A stretch of DNA of 64,000 nt from positions 1,317,671-1,381,670 of the forward strand of contig SIJG01000017.1 of NCBI GenBank assembly GCA_023374025.1. The letters are read 5' to 3'. The stretch is from Heterodera schachtii (Eukaryota; Nematoda; Chromadorea; Rhabditida; Heteroderidae). Position numbers and translations under genes: made by a program. Below are positions 47,802 through 59,395 of this stretch, piece after piece (positions within the stretch are counted from its first letter, which is position 1; every line of letters begins with the position of its first letter). The notes beneath the pieces were generated by a model. That model saw only the letters and a program-made list of their open reading frames with translations, did not search any database and was not told where the DNA came from.

Positions 47802-48441
47802 TGGCTGAATGGGAAAATGGCAAATGGAAGTGATAAATACAATTTGAGGAGGGACGGACGGAGAGGGACAAAAGTCCGAAATTGAGAAATATAAAATGAA
47901 CGGAGAGAGAGGGAAAAGGGAGAGAGAGAGAGGGGGAAGAGATCGGATCGAAATGGGGGACAACGGACACAAAAGGCGGGGGTAAACACTCATTTGAGGG
48001 GGGGGGGGGGGAGGGGGCTGATCAGTCGGTCACTCAAATGTAGGCTAAAAATGGAACTTTTGGTAAACAAAGATAATCCGGGGAATGGGATTAGGGGATG
48101 GTCGAAAAGCATTGTAAAGGGAAAGGGCGGGGGAGGGAGGAGAGATCGGCGAGTGACCGCCCGAAAATCCCCCAAATTCTTCGCTATGAAATGACAGCGA
48201 CTCCTTTTGCTTCGGTTGACTGAAGTGTTTGTTCCCCGTACTCCCTTCTTTTGTTGCTGTGTACAAACAAATTTGAGTATAAAAACACTTCAGGACGGAT
48301 GGACCATGGAAAATGCGGGGGAAAAAGGGGGAAAAATGGGGGGGGGGGAGGCGGGGAAAGGAACAATTTGCGCGGAGGTGGGGGTAAGTTATGTGTTGAG
48401 ATCGTTGAAAAACGGTAGTGCGCCGTGTGCGCTGTCCGCAC
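47802..48441. other. Intergenic sequence with G tracts
   Basis: Purine-rich on +, with a 14-G tract near 48000 and another G run near 48342. Minus-strand open frames are Pro/Ser/Leu low-complexity translations of these tracts. Confidence 0.5.
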
Positions 48442-50799
48442 TCAAAGGAGCGGCACTCCAGCGAAGAGATCACTGTGGGAATGGGCCAGCCTGGCCAAGT
48501 CCATTTTGAAGGTGCCTAAACGGCAAGGGCCATTGTGCCGAGTTGGCATTGGCATTGGCCTTCAGCAGACCGTCCTTTGCCCAGCGGGCGGACCAACTGT
48601 TGACCAGCAGCAAATATTCCTGCTGTGCGTTGATGCCATCGCCCGACGCATTTGGACGCCTCTGACGGCCCCATCCGATCACTTTGGCACAATGGTCGTA
48701 CACGTGCAATTCGCCCGGGAGCAAGTCGAAGTCGTAAACCCCTGAAATGGGAGAAAAACGACGGAATCGAAGCAAAGGGAAGAATAATTTGGGGAAAAAA
48801 CGGACGAAAGGTTCAGGGAAAGAACTGACCGTCGTAAAAGTGCATGAATCCCTCGAAAACGCTGAAGCACAACATCACCGGCCCGTGGCTGATCAGTTCC
48901 CTCTTCAGCAAATCCAACGCGCGCGTCGTTTTGCCGCCGGAGGGAAACGCAACGGACGGACGATTTTTGAGGCGTTGCAAAAGCGACGGAGGAAAGAAAT
49001 TCTCTTCGTCGTCCAAACTGCCCAATTTGTACACGTACTTTGCTTAATAATGGTTCATTTTTACAGATTCCTTAATAATGTCGTATCAGTCCCAAAATGA
49101 TAAAGTTAAAGGACGAAAGACGATTGATAATGGGGTACTCGTGTTATTATGCAATTAAAATTACTCAAAAAACCTTATTAGCATAAATTAGGATTATTTT
49201 GATCGATGGACATGGAAAGCATTAATCAAAGTTAAGAGATTTTGGGCCAGTTCTTCGACCCATTTCTGTACTTTCTTTCCCTTTCTCTTACCTCTGTTTC
49301 TCTCTCTCTCTCTCTCCCTTTCTTTCCCTTTCTCTTACCTCTGTTTCTCTCTCTCCCACCTTTCTCTCTCTCTCTTTCCCTCTGTTTCTCTCTCTCTCTC
49401 TCCCCCTTTCTCTCTCTCTCCCCCTTTCTCTCTCTCTCTCTCCCCCTTTCTCTCTCTCTTTCTCTCTTCGTCCGCCGACCTTTGTATCTGATCGGCTTCA
49501 TTTGTCTGTCCACACATTGTTTTGCCCCGCATGAACAATTGCCAACTCCGCGCGGATGCTCAAACTCTGTCGGAGGGCACGGGTAGCCACAGTCGCGCGC
49601 AATTGTGTAGGGAAAGCAGCGATCGGACAAAATGCCGTACTGTTGCCAATAGAGGAAGGGGAAGAAGGAGTTGGGGGCACCGGTGCAGCTGAGAAGGAAA
49701 AAGATGATCAGCTGATCAGAGTTTCATATTGATCGGTCGGCTGAATGACGATAATACATAATTGAATAGCCAAATTACCCTCCACAATAGTCACAGCATT
49801 CGATCAGTTGCTGTGCCGACAGACTTTCGACCAAATGGCCGCCCGAGGCAATGCAAATCCGATCGGACATCACCGACACCGCTGCTACGGCCTTCAGAGG
49901 CAAAAAAGTCAAGCACTTAGCATTTGATCACCATCACTTTACCAACCCAACACGAGCCACAGCCGCCTTGGTCCCGAACCCGCAGAATGGACTGGGCACA
50001 GTTTGGCCAACGCTGTGCCGAATTGAATCGGACCGGCAAAGGGTCTTTCAATTGATTGGTCAAACCGATCAGATGCTGATCATACAATGGTTGGAACTCC
50101 TGGGGAAAGGACGAAAGTCAGCGAAATGAGCAGCCAAGTGGACACCTTCAACACGAGCTCTTCAATTGCATTCAAACGATTGGGAGCCATCATAAAAGTG
50201 GTGTTCAATGGGTCAAAATTATGGGAAAAGTTGAGCATTTCGCTGAGGGGTTTCAATCTGAGAAATGGGCAAAATGCCAAATTGCGCTTTTCGTCCCCAG
50301 CAAATCGCCTCGGGCACAATTAGAGAAATGCCCACCCAATGGCGAATTTGTTTAGCTGTGCGCTCCAAGTTGAGTTCGGGTTCAAATTCACACTTCGCAC
50401 CAAAAGAAGTGCCCTTTCTTTGTCGTCCCGCGCCTTGCGAAGATTTGACAAATTCCGTTGAGGCGACAAATGGGGGGACGGAGAAGGGACGGAGGGCAAT
50501 AAAGTGGAGGGAAATGCATCGGTTGGGGGCGGTGGGGAGACGGAAAAAGACGAAAGACCGGCCGAATGCTGCAAAGTTGGAAGGTCAGCAGCAGGGTTTA
50601 AAAGCGAATGAACCGACTATCACCCAAAAGCAAGCCCATTCTCGACCATCATAAGTCAACTGACCCCAATGGCCGCTGCGTCCGATTGGGACGACCGACG
50701 ACTGATCGGACGGAACAATTGGTAGAAGATCAGAGCGATCAGTGCGAACGTCGTGAGGAAGGCGAAGATGGCGGCGGCGGTGAAAAGCATTCGCTTCAT
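48442..50799 (-). CDS. TINAG/cathepsin-B-like papain-family protein with membrane anchor
   Basis: This is a peptidase C1 family member closest to tubulointerstitial-nephritis-antigen-like proteins. It starts MKRMLFTAAAIFAFLTTFAL, IALIFYQLF, a signal anchor that predicts a type II membrane or secreted form. A prodomain-like part (RKARDDKERALLLVRSVNLN, STWSAQLNKFAIGLKPLSEM) leads to FQPLYDQHLIGLTNQLKDPL, PVRFNSAQRWPNCAQSILRV and the active-site region RDQGGCGSCW. Then AVAAVSVMSDRICIASGGHL, SAQQLIECCDYCG, GAPNSFFPFLYWQQYGILSD, a Cys-rich insert, LLKRELISHGPVMLCFSVFE, HCAKVIGWG and NSWSARWAKDGTFKM, ending FAGVPLL. The catalytic Cys, His and Asn are present, whereas vertebrate TINAG has Ser for Cys. 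The last exon (to 48442) was found by its GTFKM continuation. A long (CT)n tract (about 49275-49465) is intronic. Confidence 0.85.
49275..49466 (+). repeat. (CT)n-rich low-complexity tract
   Basis: TCTCTC and CCCTTTC repeats lie within an intron of the cathepsin-like gene. The apparent Arg/Glu or Ser/Leu ORFs across it are artefacts. Confidence 0.9.
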
Positions 50800-52076
50800 T
50801 TTGTATTTGGCTTCAAGTCGGACAGAAAACGAACGGAAAACAAAAAGTGAGAAGCGAAACGAAGAAGGGTCAAATCGCCGGCGGAAGTGCCATTGGGGAG
50901 AGATTGGGCGAACCTAAGGGGGAACGGAGGTCGGAAAAAGGAGGACAGAGATTAAAGTTATGGTATTTTGGGAGGGGGGGGGGGGGCATTTGAGAGGGAT
51001 GGGACAATCCATCCATAGGAATTTAAATGATTTTTGATGGGAGATCATCGGCAGACGAATTGGCCAACCCATCGATGGATGGATGCCCCGGGGTACTCGG
51101 CCTCCCTCCGCCGCTCGCCCCTTTCGTTGCCAAATCCATCCCATCGCACCCGTATTTATCGCCCCTTCTGCTGCAGTTGGGTGAAGATGATCCCTCCTCT
51201 GCTGATCATCCGATTGAACAGCAGTGGCCGTTGAAATGTCATCCGTCCGCCCATTTTCCTTTGCCCAAAGACACAATGTCCGATCACTTCATCAGCAGCA
51301 GAAATTGCCAATCATTCATTGCCAATAATTCTTTACATTTTGTTTAACCACCAACGAAATGTGCCTTTGATTAAATAAATGGAAAATGGCGAATTAGAAA
51401 CCGATTTCTTAACAATGTTCAAATAGGGTCAGACCAAAGTTAGTCTGTCTGTTTGTCGAAAAAGCAATGAAACATGAGAATGTGGCGAGAGGAGAAGCCA
51501 GCTGTGCGAAGTTTGGAAAATGGAACGAAAGGGACATAGCCTGAGGGCACTTCGACGGGGGGGGGACAATTCCCGGGGGAACGGCGATATCGATTTCATC
51601 AAATGCTTGACAAAAAAACATTTCCAATAAGACGAAAATGGGCATCATCTCAGTACAAATCGACCAAAGCTTTTAACGGAAATAACAATTCTCACAATTA
51701 CCAAAGCATTCATTCCTCAGCCGTAATTGTGATTAAAAAAATATGAAAATTAAATGCAATGGCGATTCTCCGCCGAAAGGTTCAATTAAAGAAAAACACA
51801 ATCAAACTAATTTAATGGATGCCAAAAATGAAAAAGCGCAAAAGAAGCCATTATCACCTGGCAAGCTCAATTAGCATTAATTAATTTTAAATTTTCTCAA
51901 ATGGGAATAATTGGCGCAAAGTCTCATCAATTACCTAATTAGTTAATTAATTAACTTTGATGCTTCCATTTACTTCTAATCTATTACTAATTAACTTTAA
52001 ATCGTTTTAAATAATGACCTTTTATTTGTGCACTTTTGGGTCAAAATTTATGAAAGTTTAGAAATTAAATTAACAA
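50800..52076. other. Intergenic region between divergent cathepsin-like and HADH genes
   Basis: About 1.3 kb. The left part has G runs (about 50974-50985 and 51558-51565). The right part (51700-52070) is very AT-rich with many TTAATTA words. It should contain both promoters. No gene supported. Confidence 0.5.
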
Positions 52077-53307
52077 ATGTTTTCTTTTGTAAAAATCACC
52101 CATCGTTTTTATTCCACCGAACCGTTGGTAAAAAAACTAACGGTGATTGGCTCGGGTTTGATGGGCGCCGGCATTGCCCAAGTCAGTGCCCAGGCAAACG
52201 TAAAAGTTGTGCTGGTCGACCAAAGTCAGTCAATCGTTGAGAAGGCCAAAAGTGGCATTGAAAGCAGCATCAAACGGGTGGCGAAGAAACAATTCGAAGA
52301 CCCGGGGGTGAGTGAACCACCAATCCATCGGATTTGGATTAATTGCCAAAATATAATTGCTAAATTCTAAATTTAAATTGTTCCTCCCCCCCCCCCCTTT
52401 TTTAGAAACAGAATGAACTCGTCACCCGCGCTCTTTCCAATATTTCCCTGTCGACGAATATTTCGCAGGCCGTGTCGGGCGCCGATTTGGTCATTGAGGC
52501 AATTTCTGAGAATTTGGACGTAAAACGGAAACTATTCGCAGAAGTGGAGTCGGCTTTGCCACAGTGACTTACAATTGGAAATTCAACATTTATTTTTGGT
52601 GGCATTTGTCCCTTTAGAAATGGAAAAATGGCCACAAACACTTCTTCTCTGACATTGGCCGACATTGCGGCCAATTTGAAGCGCAAAGATTCCTTTGGGG
52701 GGCTGCACTTTTTCAACCCCGTCCCAATTATGAAACTTCTCGAGGCAATTAATAACGAATTGTAACCCATGCTTTTTTTAAAAAAACAATTAGGTTGTCC
52801 GCTTTGATGGCACCAGCGAAGAGACATTCAACGTTCTGATGGACTTTGGCAAAACCATTGGCAAAACGACCGTCGTTTGCAAGTTAATTGTTTCGACTCC
52901 GTTTTTTTTAAATTTTTTTTATTGGCGGAGATTTTAGGACACCCCGGGGTTCATAGTTAACCGTTTGCTGGTTCCTTTTATGCTGGAAGCAATGCGAATG
53001 TTCGATCGCGGCGATGCGACCAAAGAAGACATTGACGTAGCTACGAAATTAGGAGCCGGGCATCCGATGGGACCGTTCCAATTGGCCGATTATGTCGGAC
53101 TGGACACGACGCAATTCATTGTCAATGGCAAGTCGGGATATGGAAAATATATTTTAAATACTGTTTCTATTAATGCAAATTTTAGGATGGCACCAGAAGT
53201 ACCCGGAAGAGGCGCTGTTCAAACCAATCAAATGCTTGGACAAATTGGTTGCCGAAGGCAAATTCGGACAAAAGTCGGGCGAAGGATTTTACAAATACAC
53301 AAAGTGA
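52077..53307 (+). CDS. Mitochondrial 3-hydroxyacyl-CoA dehydrogenase (HADH)
   Basis: This NAD-dependent enzyme performs the third step of short/medium-chain fatty-acid beta-oxidation in the matrix. [20 protein letters not shown] is a likely presequence. The Rossmann motif is [20 protein letters not shown]; then [59 protein letters not shown], the catalytic [55 protein letters not shown] and the end [15 protein letters not shown]. Two introns are GC-AG (52745-52793 after CTCGAG; 53128-53185 after CAATG). At 52883/52938 the homology needs a join AAG|TTAATT...TTTTAG|GAC, which has no GT or GC donor. That is either a one-base assembly loss (AAGGTTAAT) or a true non-canonical site; with ordinary GT-AG splicing there the frame would close. 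Confidence 0.92.
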
Positions 53308-53715
53308 AATGCGGAATTGAAGATGGACTGGACAGTGCCTATAATGCCATTAACCTAAGTGGTTACTCCCAACTTTTGTATTTCTAAGCAATTCTTTTTT
53401 AATTTATTCAAAGATTTAAACATACTAAATTAAAGAACAATGGACATTAATTTGAAAGTGAACTTTTGAAAGCATAATGAAAGCATACAATTGAATTTTA
53501 CTTCATCCAACTGGCAGTGAGTCTTGGAAATATTACCCGTCCACAAAGCTGCTGAAAAAAATGTTATCAGACTGATTTTGAAACACAAGGTTATTCATCC
53601 CCAATTTGCGTCTACGTCCAAAGTCGGGGACAAATTTTTTTTAAGCGGATCTAATATTTTTGGAATTTTAACAATAGACTTTCCCCTTCCCCATTTAAGC
53701 GCAGAAACGGATACC
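53308..53715. other. Intergenic sequence between converging genes
   Basis: AT-rich; holds the 3' flank of HADH and of the minus-strand gene. The + strand open frame at 53524-54270 mostly overlaps the real minus-strand exon and is not believed. Confidence 0.45.
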
Positions 53716-56657
53716 TCAATCCAGCTCCAATTCGTTGTTGTTATAGTTCGGCTGATTTCCTTCGTCCAAGTCGTTTTGTCGTCCGTCCCTTTTATCCTTG
53801 CACAAGCGAGGCCAAAAAGTTTTTATTGCGTAGTTATAAATCGAAGAAAAGTCCTCTTGGGCAAGCGGCGGTTCCGCTTGCTGCTCGACAGCATTTTGGC
53901 TGCTTGGCACGGTGCTGCACGAAACTCCCGCCTCATTTTTGGTGCCATTCTCTTCTCCGTCAATCCCACCACTCATTGCGTTATGGCCTTCATAATTGTG
54001 TTGTTGCTCATTCTCCTTCTCACAGCCATCCGACACATCCAAAATTCGCTGCTCAATGACTTTTGGGCGACTTTCGTTGCTGGCGGCATTTGCTGTGAAA
54101 ATGGACGCCAATTCGGTTGTTATAGCGCTGGTCATGTCTTCGCTGTCGTCGCAAATAAACTTAACGGTTTCCAATTGCTTCGTTATGTTACTGCAGGTTG
54201 CTTCATCGTCACTATGAATAAAGACTATTTCATCATCCTGAAAGTCAAATCGAATATTCTAAAGGCATAAATTCAACTAACAAACCGAATCAGTCACTAA
54301 TTTGGCTTCAGCGTCAATTTCCCAGAAAAAATATTTTCCTCCAATATATCGGACCCAAACATTGGAAACATTCTCAAAAATACCTAAATGATAAAAAAAA
54401 CTAATTGGGGATTTTGGAGTATAATCAACCGTTCTGTCGGATGAACGCTTCATTGACAAGAACATCGCCAAGTTCTGTTGACAAAACGTATTGGTCGAGT
54501 CCAAGTGACTTCAAATTTGAAATGGAAAAATCGCAGTTCAGCAGAATCTGCCAAAAATAAGTGAAAAATGGGGACCTGTTGAAGTCAACCAACCTCTACT
54601 TTGCCCTCCGAATTTACAAGTGTTTGAACATTTTTTTGGTCGGTCCGTTCAAATGGCGGAAGACACATATGGGAAAAGGTAAGACCCTGCGAATTCGACA
54701 CCTCAACAATAACACTCAATAACCACTGACCAACAACACAAAACGAATCGAACTGTTGAAGACTAAAAACGAAAAGAAAACCCAGTGAACGAAGGATAGG
54801 AAGAGAGAGACCTTGGAAAACGAGAAGAGGGCAAAATAGCAAGGCCGAACTTTTTGGAGTAGACAATCGCGTAATCGAACATTTTCTCAACAATAAGTCC
54901 AAAAGAACGCTAAATGATGGGATGCATTCAGTTTGCCAAATTTCATCAGGAAAATCTCACTTTTCGTCTCTGCAGCCCCTCAAAATGCTCTTTTTGGTAA
55001 TGGCTCAATTCCGCAATTATTTTCTCCTCCTTCTCAAAATGACTTGGTTCGCTTGCATTTTCAAGCTGTTCACTTTCGCTGTCGTGGTCTCCAAATTCGG
55101 TTTTCCAATTGGCAAATTCATCTTTTTCCTCGCATGGGTCGGCTCCATGCAAAGAAAACAAACTGCTTGTACTGTCACGCAATGCGTTCGATTGTTGGTT
55201 CGGCTTCCGAATGCTGGTGGAAGGCAAACAATTCTCCTCGGCCCCGTCCTCCTCATTGTCAGATGAATCCGTTTGTTTTGGCTTTGTTAACACTCCTCGA
55301 GAAATACGATGCTCAATTTCTTCACTTTGTTTTGGCTTTGCCATAGTTCCAAATGCCTTCTTCGTACTGTCGTGTTCATCTTCGTCTATTTGTCTTGCAA
55401 TTTCAGTAGTCCCATTCGCCTTTTGTCCCGACGAATTATTCTCCCGCTTTTTTTCCAAAATTTTCAACTGAAATTACTAAATTTTAAGAATTTCTAGTAA
55501 TAAAGGCAACTTTGATCCATTGTTCGTTTGATTCGTCTCTGAATGCTAAAGCGACAAAACGCGCAAGTTCAGGAAAATCTTCGGAGAATGTGACTTTCAA
55601 CTTAACTTGGAAATTGCTTAATCGTTTAAAAAAAAAACTAACTTCAACTTGTGCATAATCGACGTTTTCAATCTTTTGGATCAATTCGGCATTCGACTCA
55701 CAAAGGACAGGTCCCAACAAATAATCGTTAGCAAGGACACACTTTTCATCCAAATGGCGGATAGGGCCAGTGATAAAAATGGAAAGCTAAAAGGACAAAA
55801 AAGATACAATTGGGTTTTATAGGTCAATGCCGGTTCTAGTCGGTTTTACGCGTCCCATACAAATTCGTTTATTACAAATAGACATTAGAACAATAGGAAA
55901 CAATGTTTTTTTAACAGGATAGTTGTGACGAATTTCACACAAAAGATTTTGAAATATTTTGAGTTTGAGTGGTAACGAAAAAATGCGTACTGGTACAAAC
56001 ATGTGTGTAACAATTCAGAGTTAGTATTCCCATGAGATGTTTTAAGCTTTGCTTTAGAGCCCTCCAGGTCGCTTCAATTGCCTGGGTGTGTATTTGAGGG
56101 TTGGCTGGGTCTACGAAAATAATTGGCTAAACTCGATAAAACTCACATTTCGTAAACAAATTAAAAAATAACAATTAATTTTACACTCGCGTTTGATTTC
56201 GAAAAAGAATGATAGGACGCGTAAAATGCCATGGAACGCGCAAAACCGACTAGAACCCAATTGACTCTACCTCAATATGCACATTGCCATTCTCATGGTG
56301 AACATCGACTTCCGGTAAAGAGCCATTGATGCGCACTCGAGAGATTTCGTAGACCATAAAAGTGGGCTTGGCGACTTCACACAAACGGTTTTGAGTTGGG
56401 CCATCGGCAATTGCCCTGTATTGGACCCAAGTACCAACCGTCCACTGAAATTATTGTTGTAATTTGCTATGACGAAGCCAGAAACCTGCGAATTCAACTC
56501 GGGTCCAGATGCTTTGACCAAGTCGTGCTCTGGGGACCAAATTAGGAGAGACTCACCCGTGGCCTGGTTTACAATGAGCAAGTTTTTTCTTCAGAAACAT
56601 TTAATAATTTACCCGTACGACAAGCCCATGGTGAAAATCTTCGGCAGTATCTTCCAT
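53716..56657 (-). CDS. Large unidentified protein, possibly Tudor-like
   Basis: The minus strand gives a chain of open exons with consistent GT-AG joins. It starts MEDTAEDFHHGLVVR, then ATGESLLIWSPEHDLVKASG with PELNSQ, WTVGTWVQYRAIADGPTQNR and FMVYEISRVRINGSLPEVDV. Next LSIFITGPIRHLDEKCVLAN, VEVSFFFKRLSNFQVKLKVT, and a long acidic/Ser-rich linker (KKRENNSSGQKANGTTEIAR and on). Then FSHMCLPPFERTDQKNVQTL, NCDFSISNLKSLGLDQYVLS, IFENVSNVWVRYIGGKYFFW plus EIDAEAKL, and an acidic Asn-rich tail to NYNNNELELD. The segment around VWVRYIGGKYFFWEID resembles the aromatic-rich core of a Tudor domain, as in germ-granule or small-RNA proteins, but the match is weak. The intron 55787-56270 is almost entirely a foldback element. 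Confidence 0.6.
55808..56263. repeat. Foldback element filling an intron
   Basis: The ends are inverted: CAATTGGGTTTTATAGG...CTAGTCGGTTTTACGCGTCC at the left, and GGACGCGTAAAAT...CAAAACCGACTAGAACCCAA plus TTG at the right. The 456-bp element occupies all but about 28 nt of the 484-nt intron 55787-56270. Confidence 0.75.
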
Positions 56658-57071
56658 TTCAAAAAATAACAATCTGGGCAGAAAAAAGCCGAGTTACTCT
56701 AAATAAACGCCAATAAAATTGAAGGGAAAAACAACCAAAATGCAAAATTGCAATTTGTAAGACTCAGAGTGGGTTCCATCCAATATTTTATCAAAATGTA
56801 ACAGTATCAGAAATGCAAATTACCCCTTTCACCGTGTTTTGAATGACAAGGTTGTTATTTTACACGCCATAAGTATAATGGTAAAAGGTTAGAGTGATTT
56901 AAAATAATAAAAAGAATTTTTTGAAACGGTTTTAACAAAATTATTAAAAGGCAATCAGTGAGTGATCAGGTTAGCGAACATTTCTGATAACAACCGCATA
57001 TAAATTAAATTAAACAATATGAAACGAATTAAGTACTGAGAAAATGATAATAAATCCAAACAATCCGTTTT
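56658..57071. other. Intergenic spacer
   Basis: AT-rich; contains the upstream region of the large minus-strand gene and the 3' flank of the SECp43-like gene, both minus strand. No ORF supported. Confidence 0.45.
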
Positions 57072-58959
57072 CTACCCATGAAGCATATTGTACAGCTCCT
57101 TCCTTTTAGCGTCCGGCAAAACACTAACGGCATTCCAACGACTGGCTTCCAAGGCAGTGTGGAATTCGGCACTGGAATTGTAAAGAATGGCATTGTGCTC
57201 TTCAGCAGACAACGGTTCAACGTCTAAAAAGGAGTTTCAGAGAAACAGTAACAAACGAAAATTTCACCTTCATACAACGGCTGAGGCGGAGGCACATTTG
57301 CCATGACAGTTTGCGATATTGGAGGCTGTTTCATCTGTGGAGGTCCAACTACCCCGGCAACTGATGGGTAAGGCCCAATTGGAGCCATCATTTGTCCGGT
57401 CGGATGAACCATCTAATTGTTAAAATACGTGAAAAAAGGCGGTTAAGGCTAGGTATTGATTAAGGGGGGGGGGCGCCTAAAATTTGCGAAGAGTACCAGC
57501 CAAGTAAACATGATTTTTTGCTTTTCACCGCATTTTTTCAAGCGCGTTTTTCGAAAAAAAAAATTGGAGAATAGGAAAGGCCTAGCGGCGTTAATTTAGA
57601 AAAATTTAGAGTTTTTGTTGAAATTTTTACTAGTAATATATAGTCTTAAACTTTCATTTATATAAGATGATTTTTGAGTATTTTGGTGGGTGATAAACCC
57701 GGTAAATGAAAACGAACTGTCGGTTGGATGAATCCAGCATTTTGCGGATATCCAAGAACAAGCGGCTGTCCAATGAACTGTTGCCCGGCAGGCACTCCTC
57801 TGCCAAAACCAGCAACTCCATGATTTGGAGCCAATTGAGCGCCGAATGACGGTGAAATGGCAAGTTGCCCTCCAGCCGAAACCATTCCGTACGGCATGCC
57901 CCCGATCATTGGCATAGCTTGAACAGGCGCGACTGCGGGGATGGGATTTGTGGATGAATATGGTATCGTCATTTGCACTGGTCTGTGAGGAAATCCCATT
58001 TGCAATGGCGCATGATTTCTTTGCTCTAGATATTTAGAAAATTGCGCCTGATCTCGTTTATTCAATTATGACATTTTTACCGAATCCACCTGCAGCTCCG
58101 TACCCATGACCTAACATATTGGGAGGGGCACCATGACCCGGAAATCGTTTCTCGGCAGGTCCACCACGAGTTTTCGGTCTTGCAAGCTTGAGAAATAAAT
58201 CGCGACCATGAAATTTGTGTTTGTTCAGTTCAACCTTAACAAATCGGATTCATTAATATTTCGCATGTTTAATACCAAAGCCTTTTGTTGGTCAGTTTCA
58301 GAAGTAAACCGAACAAATCCTTGTTCCTTCGATGCTCCATCTTCGTTTCTGTAAACTTTTGCACCTCGGCAAGACATATAGCGTTCACCAAACAACTAAA
58401 ACAAACAAAGAGTAATTCTAAGAATTGTAAACTTTACTCGAAACAGTGCCACATCATCTACATCTGGAGCCAAATTGTTCACAAAAAGATTGTATTCAAT
58501 AGACCTTAGAGTTTTAAGGTGAGAAAAAACCAAATAATATTTACATATGATGGGGCGAATTTGCAAAGGCCAAATTAAAGCGCGACGTCCCACTTGGATC
58601 ATTCGGTAACTTAATTATAACCAGATTAATTCCAATAGACAAAAACCCCAAGCGCACCGTCATCCCATTAACCCTCAACATCGCAGTTCGAGCAGTTGGT
58701 CCGTCTCGGAATTCAACGAAACAATAAGTCGACCGCTTAATTTGTTCAAATAAAAACGTGCTATTAGTGTGCGTTCCCGTAATACCATTTTGACATTAGT
58801 AACATCGCCTGCATTTTCTCCAAACGCTTCACGAACAAAATTTGCATCCCATTCCGGTTTCAAGTCTCCCATCCACAAGGTTGATTCAGGAGGACAAAGT
58901 GTTTGTTGTTGTTGCATTGCGACGCTTGAATTATGAAAATCTTGATGTGGTGTCATCAT
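57072..58959 (-). CDS. SECp43/TRNAU1AP-like RNA-binding protein
   Basis: This tandem-RRM protein is closest to tRNA-selenocysteine-associated protein 1 (SECp43) and related to yeast Nam8/Ngr1. RRM1: STLWMGDLKPEWDANFVREA, FGENAGDVTNVKM, then STYCFVEFRDGPTARTAMLR and VNGMTVRLG. RRM2: SIEYNLFVNNLAPDVDDVAL, YMSCRGAKVYRNEDGASKEQ, GFVRFTSETDQQKALVLNMR. It continues LARPKTRGGPAEKRFPGHGA into a long Gly/Pro/Met/Gln-rich region (QAMPMIGGMPYGMVSAGGQL and on). The C-terminal helix EHNAILYNSSAEFHTALEAS, RWNAVSVLPD matches the SECp43 ending (EELYDALMDCHW). In vertebrates the protein is linked to selenocysteine tRNA. Whether that holds in this nematode is unknown; a splicing or mRNA role is equally possible. 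Confidence 0.8.
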
Positions 58960-59395
58960 CTTGATTAACGTCGACTGTTTGTATTATCCTCTTGAAATAG
59001 ACAATTTATTTTAATTCCTTGTATTACATACATTATGTATAGGTATGTTATGCATACGCACGCACTTGTTCTTTAAAGAATTTTTTGTGCACAAAAAATG
59101 GTACTGAAAATTCATACTAAAGATTCAAAAGAACGCACTATTTATTATTTTAAAATGAAAATGTTCAAATTACCTAGGCCTAGGTAAAGTGCCTGTGCTT
59201 GCTACTCAATAACATATGTTTGCATAACACATAAAATCACATGTTCTAGATGAAAAGTTACATAACAAATATTTCTTAGAAGATTTTAAAAATTAACCGA
59301 TGATGTGTTGATTAATAATTACCTGTGTTTTGTACACATTACAAAACTAATTTAATTAGGTTAGTTAATCTTATTGTCAGCCATCACGTAGCGAT
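58960..59395. promoter_or_regulatory. Divergent promoter region between SECp43-like and anillin genes
   Basis: 435 bp of AT-rich DNA separate two start codons pointing away from each other. It contains CCTAGGCCTAGG near 59172. ATTGTCAG just before the anillin start is a possible trans-splice acceptor. Confidence 0.45.

Noticed and set aside
49232..49630. Arg/Glu-repeat and Ser/Leu-repeat open frames
   Set aside because: Translations of an intronic (CT)n/(GA)n tract; only the Cys-rich part (about 49500-49680) is real coding sequence of the cathepsin-like gene.
53524..54270. 248-codon + strand open frame
   Set aside because: It is antisense to the acidic C-terminal exon of the minus-strand gene (53716-54174), is hydrophobic by complementarity, and has no domain.
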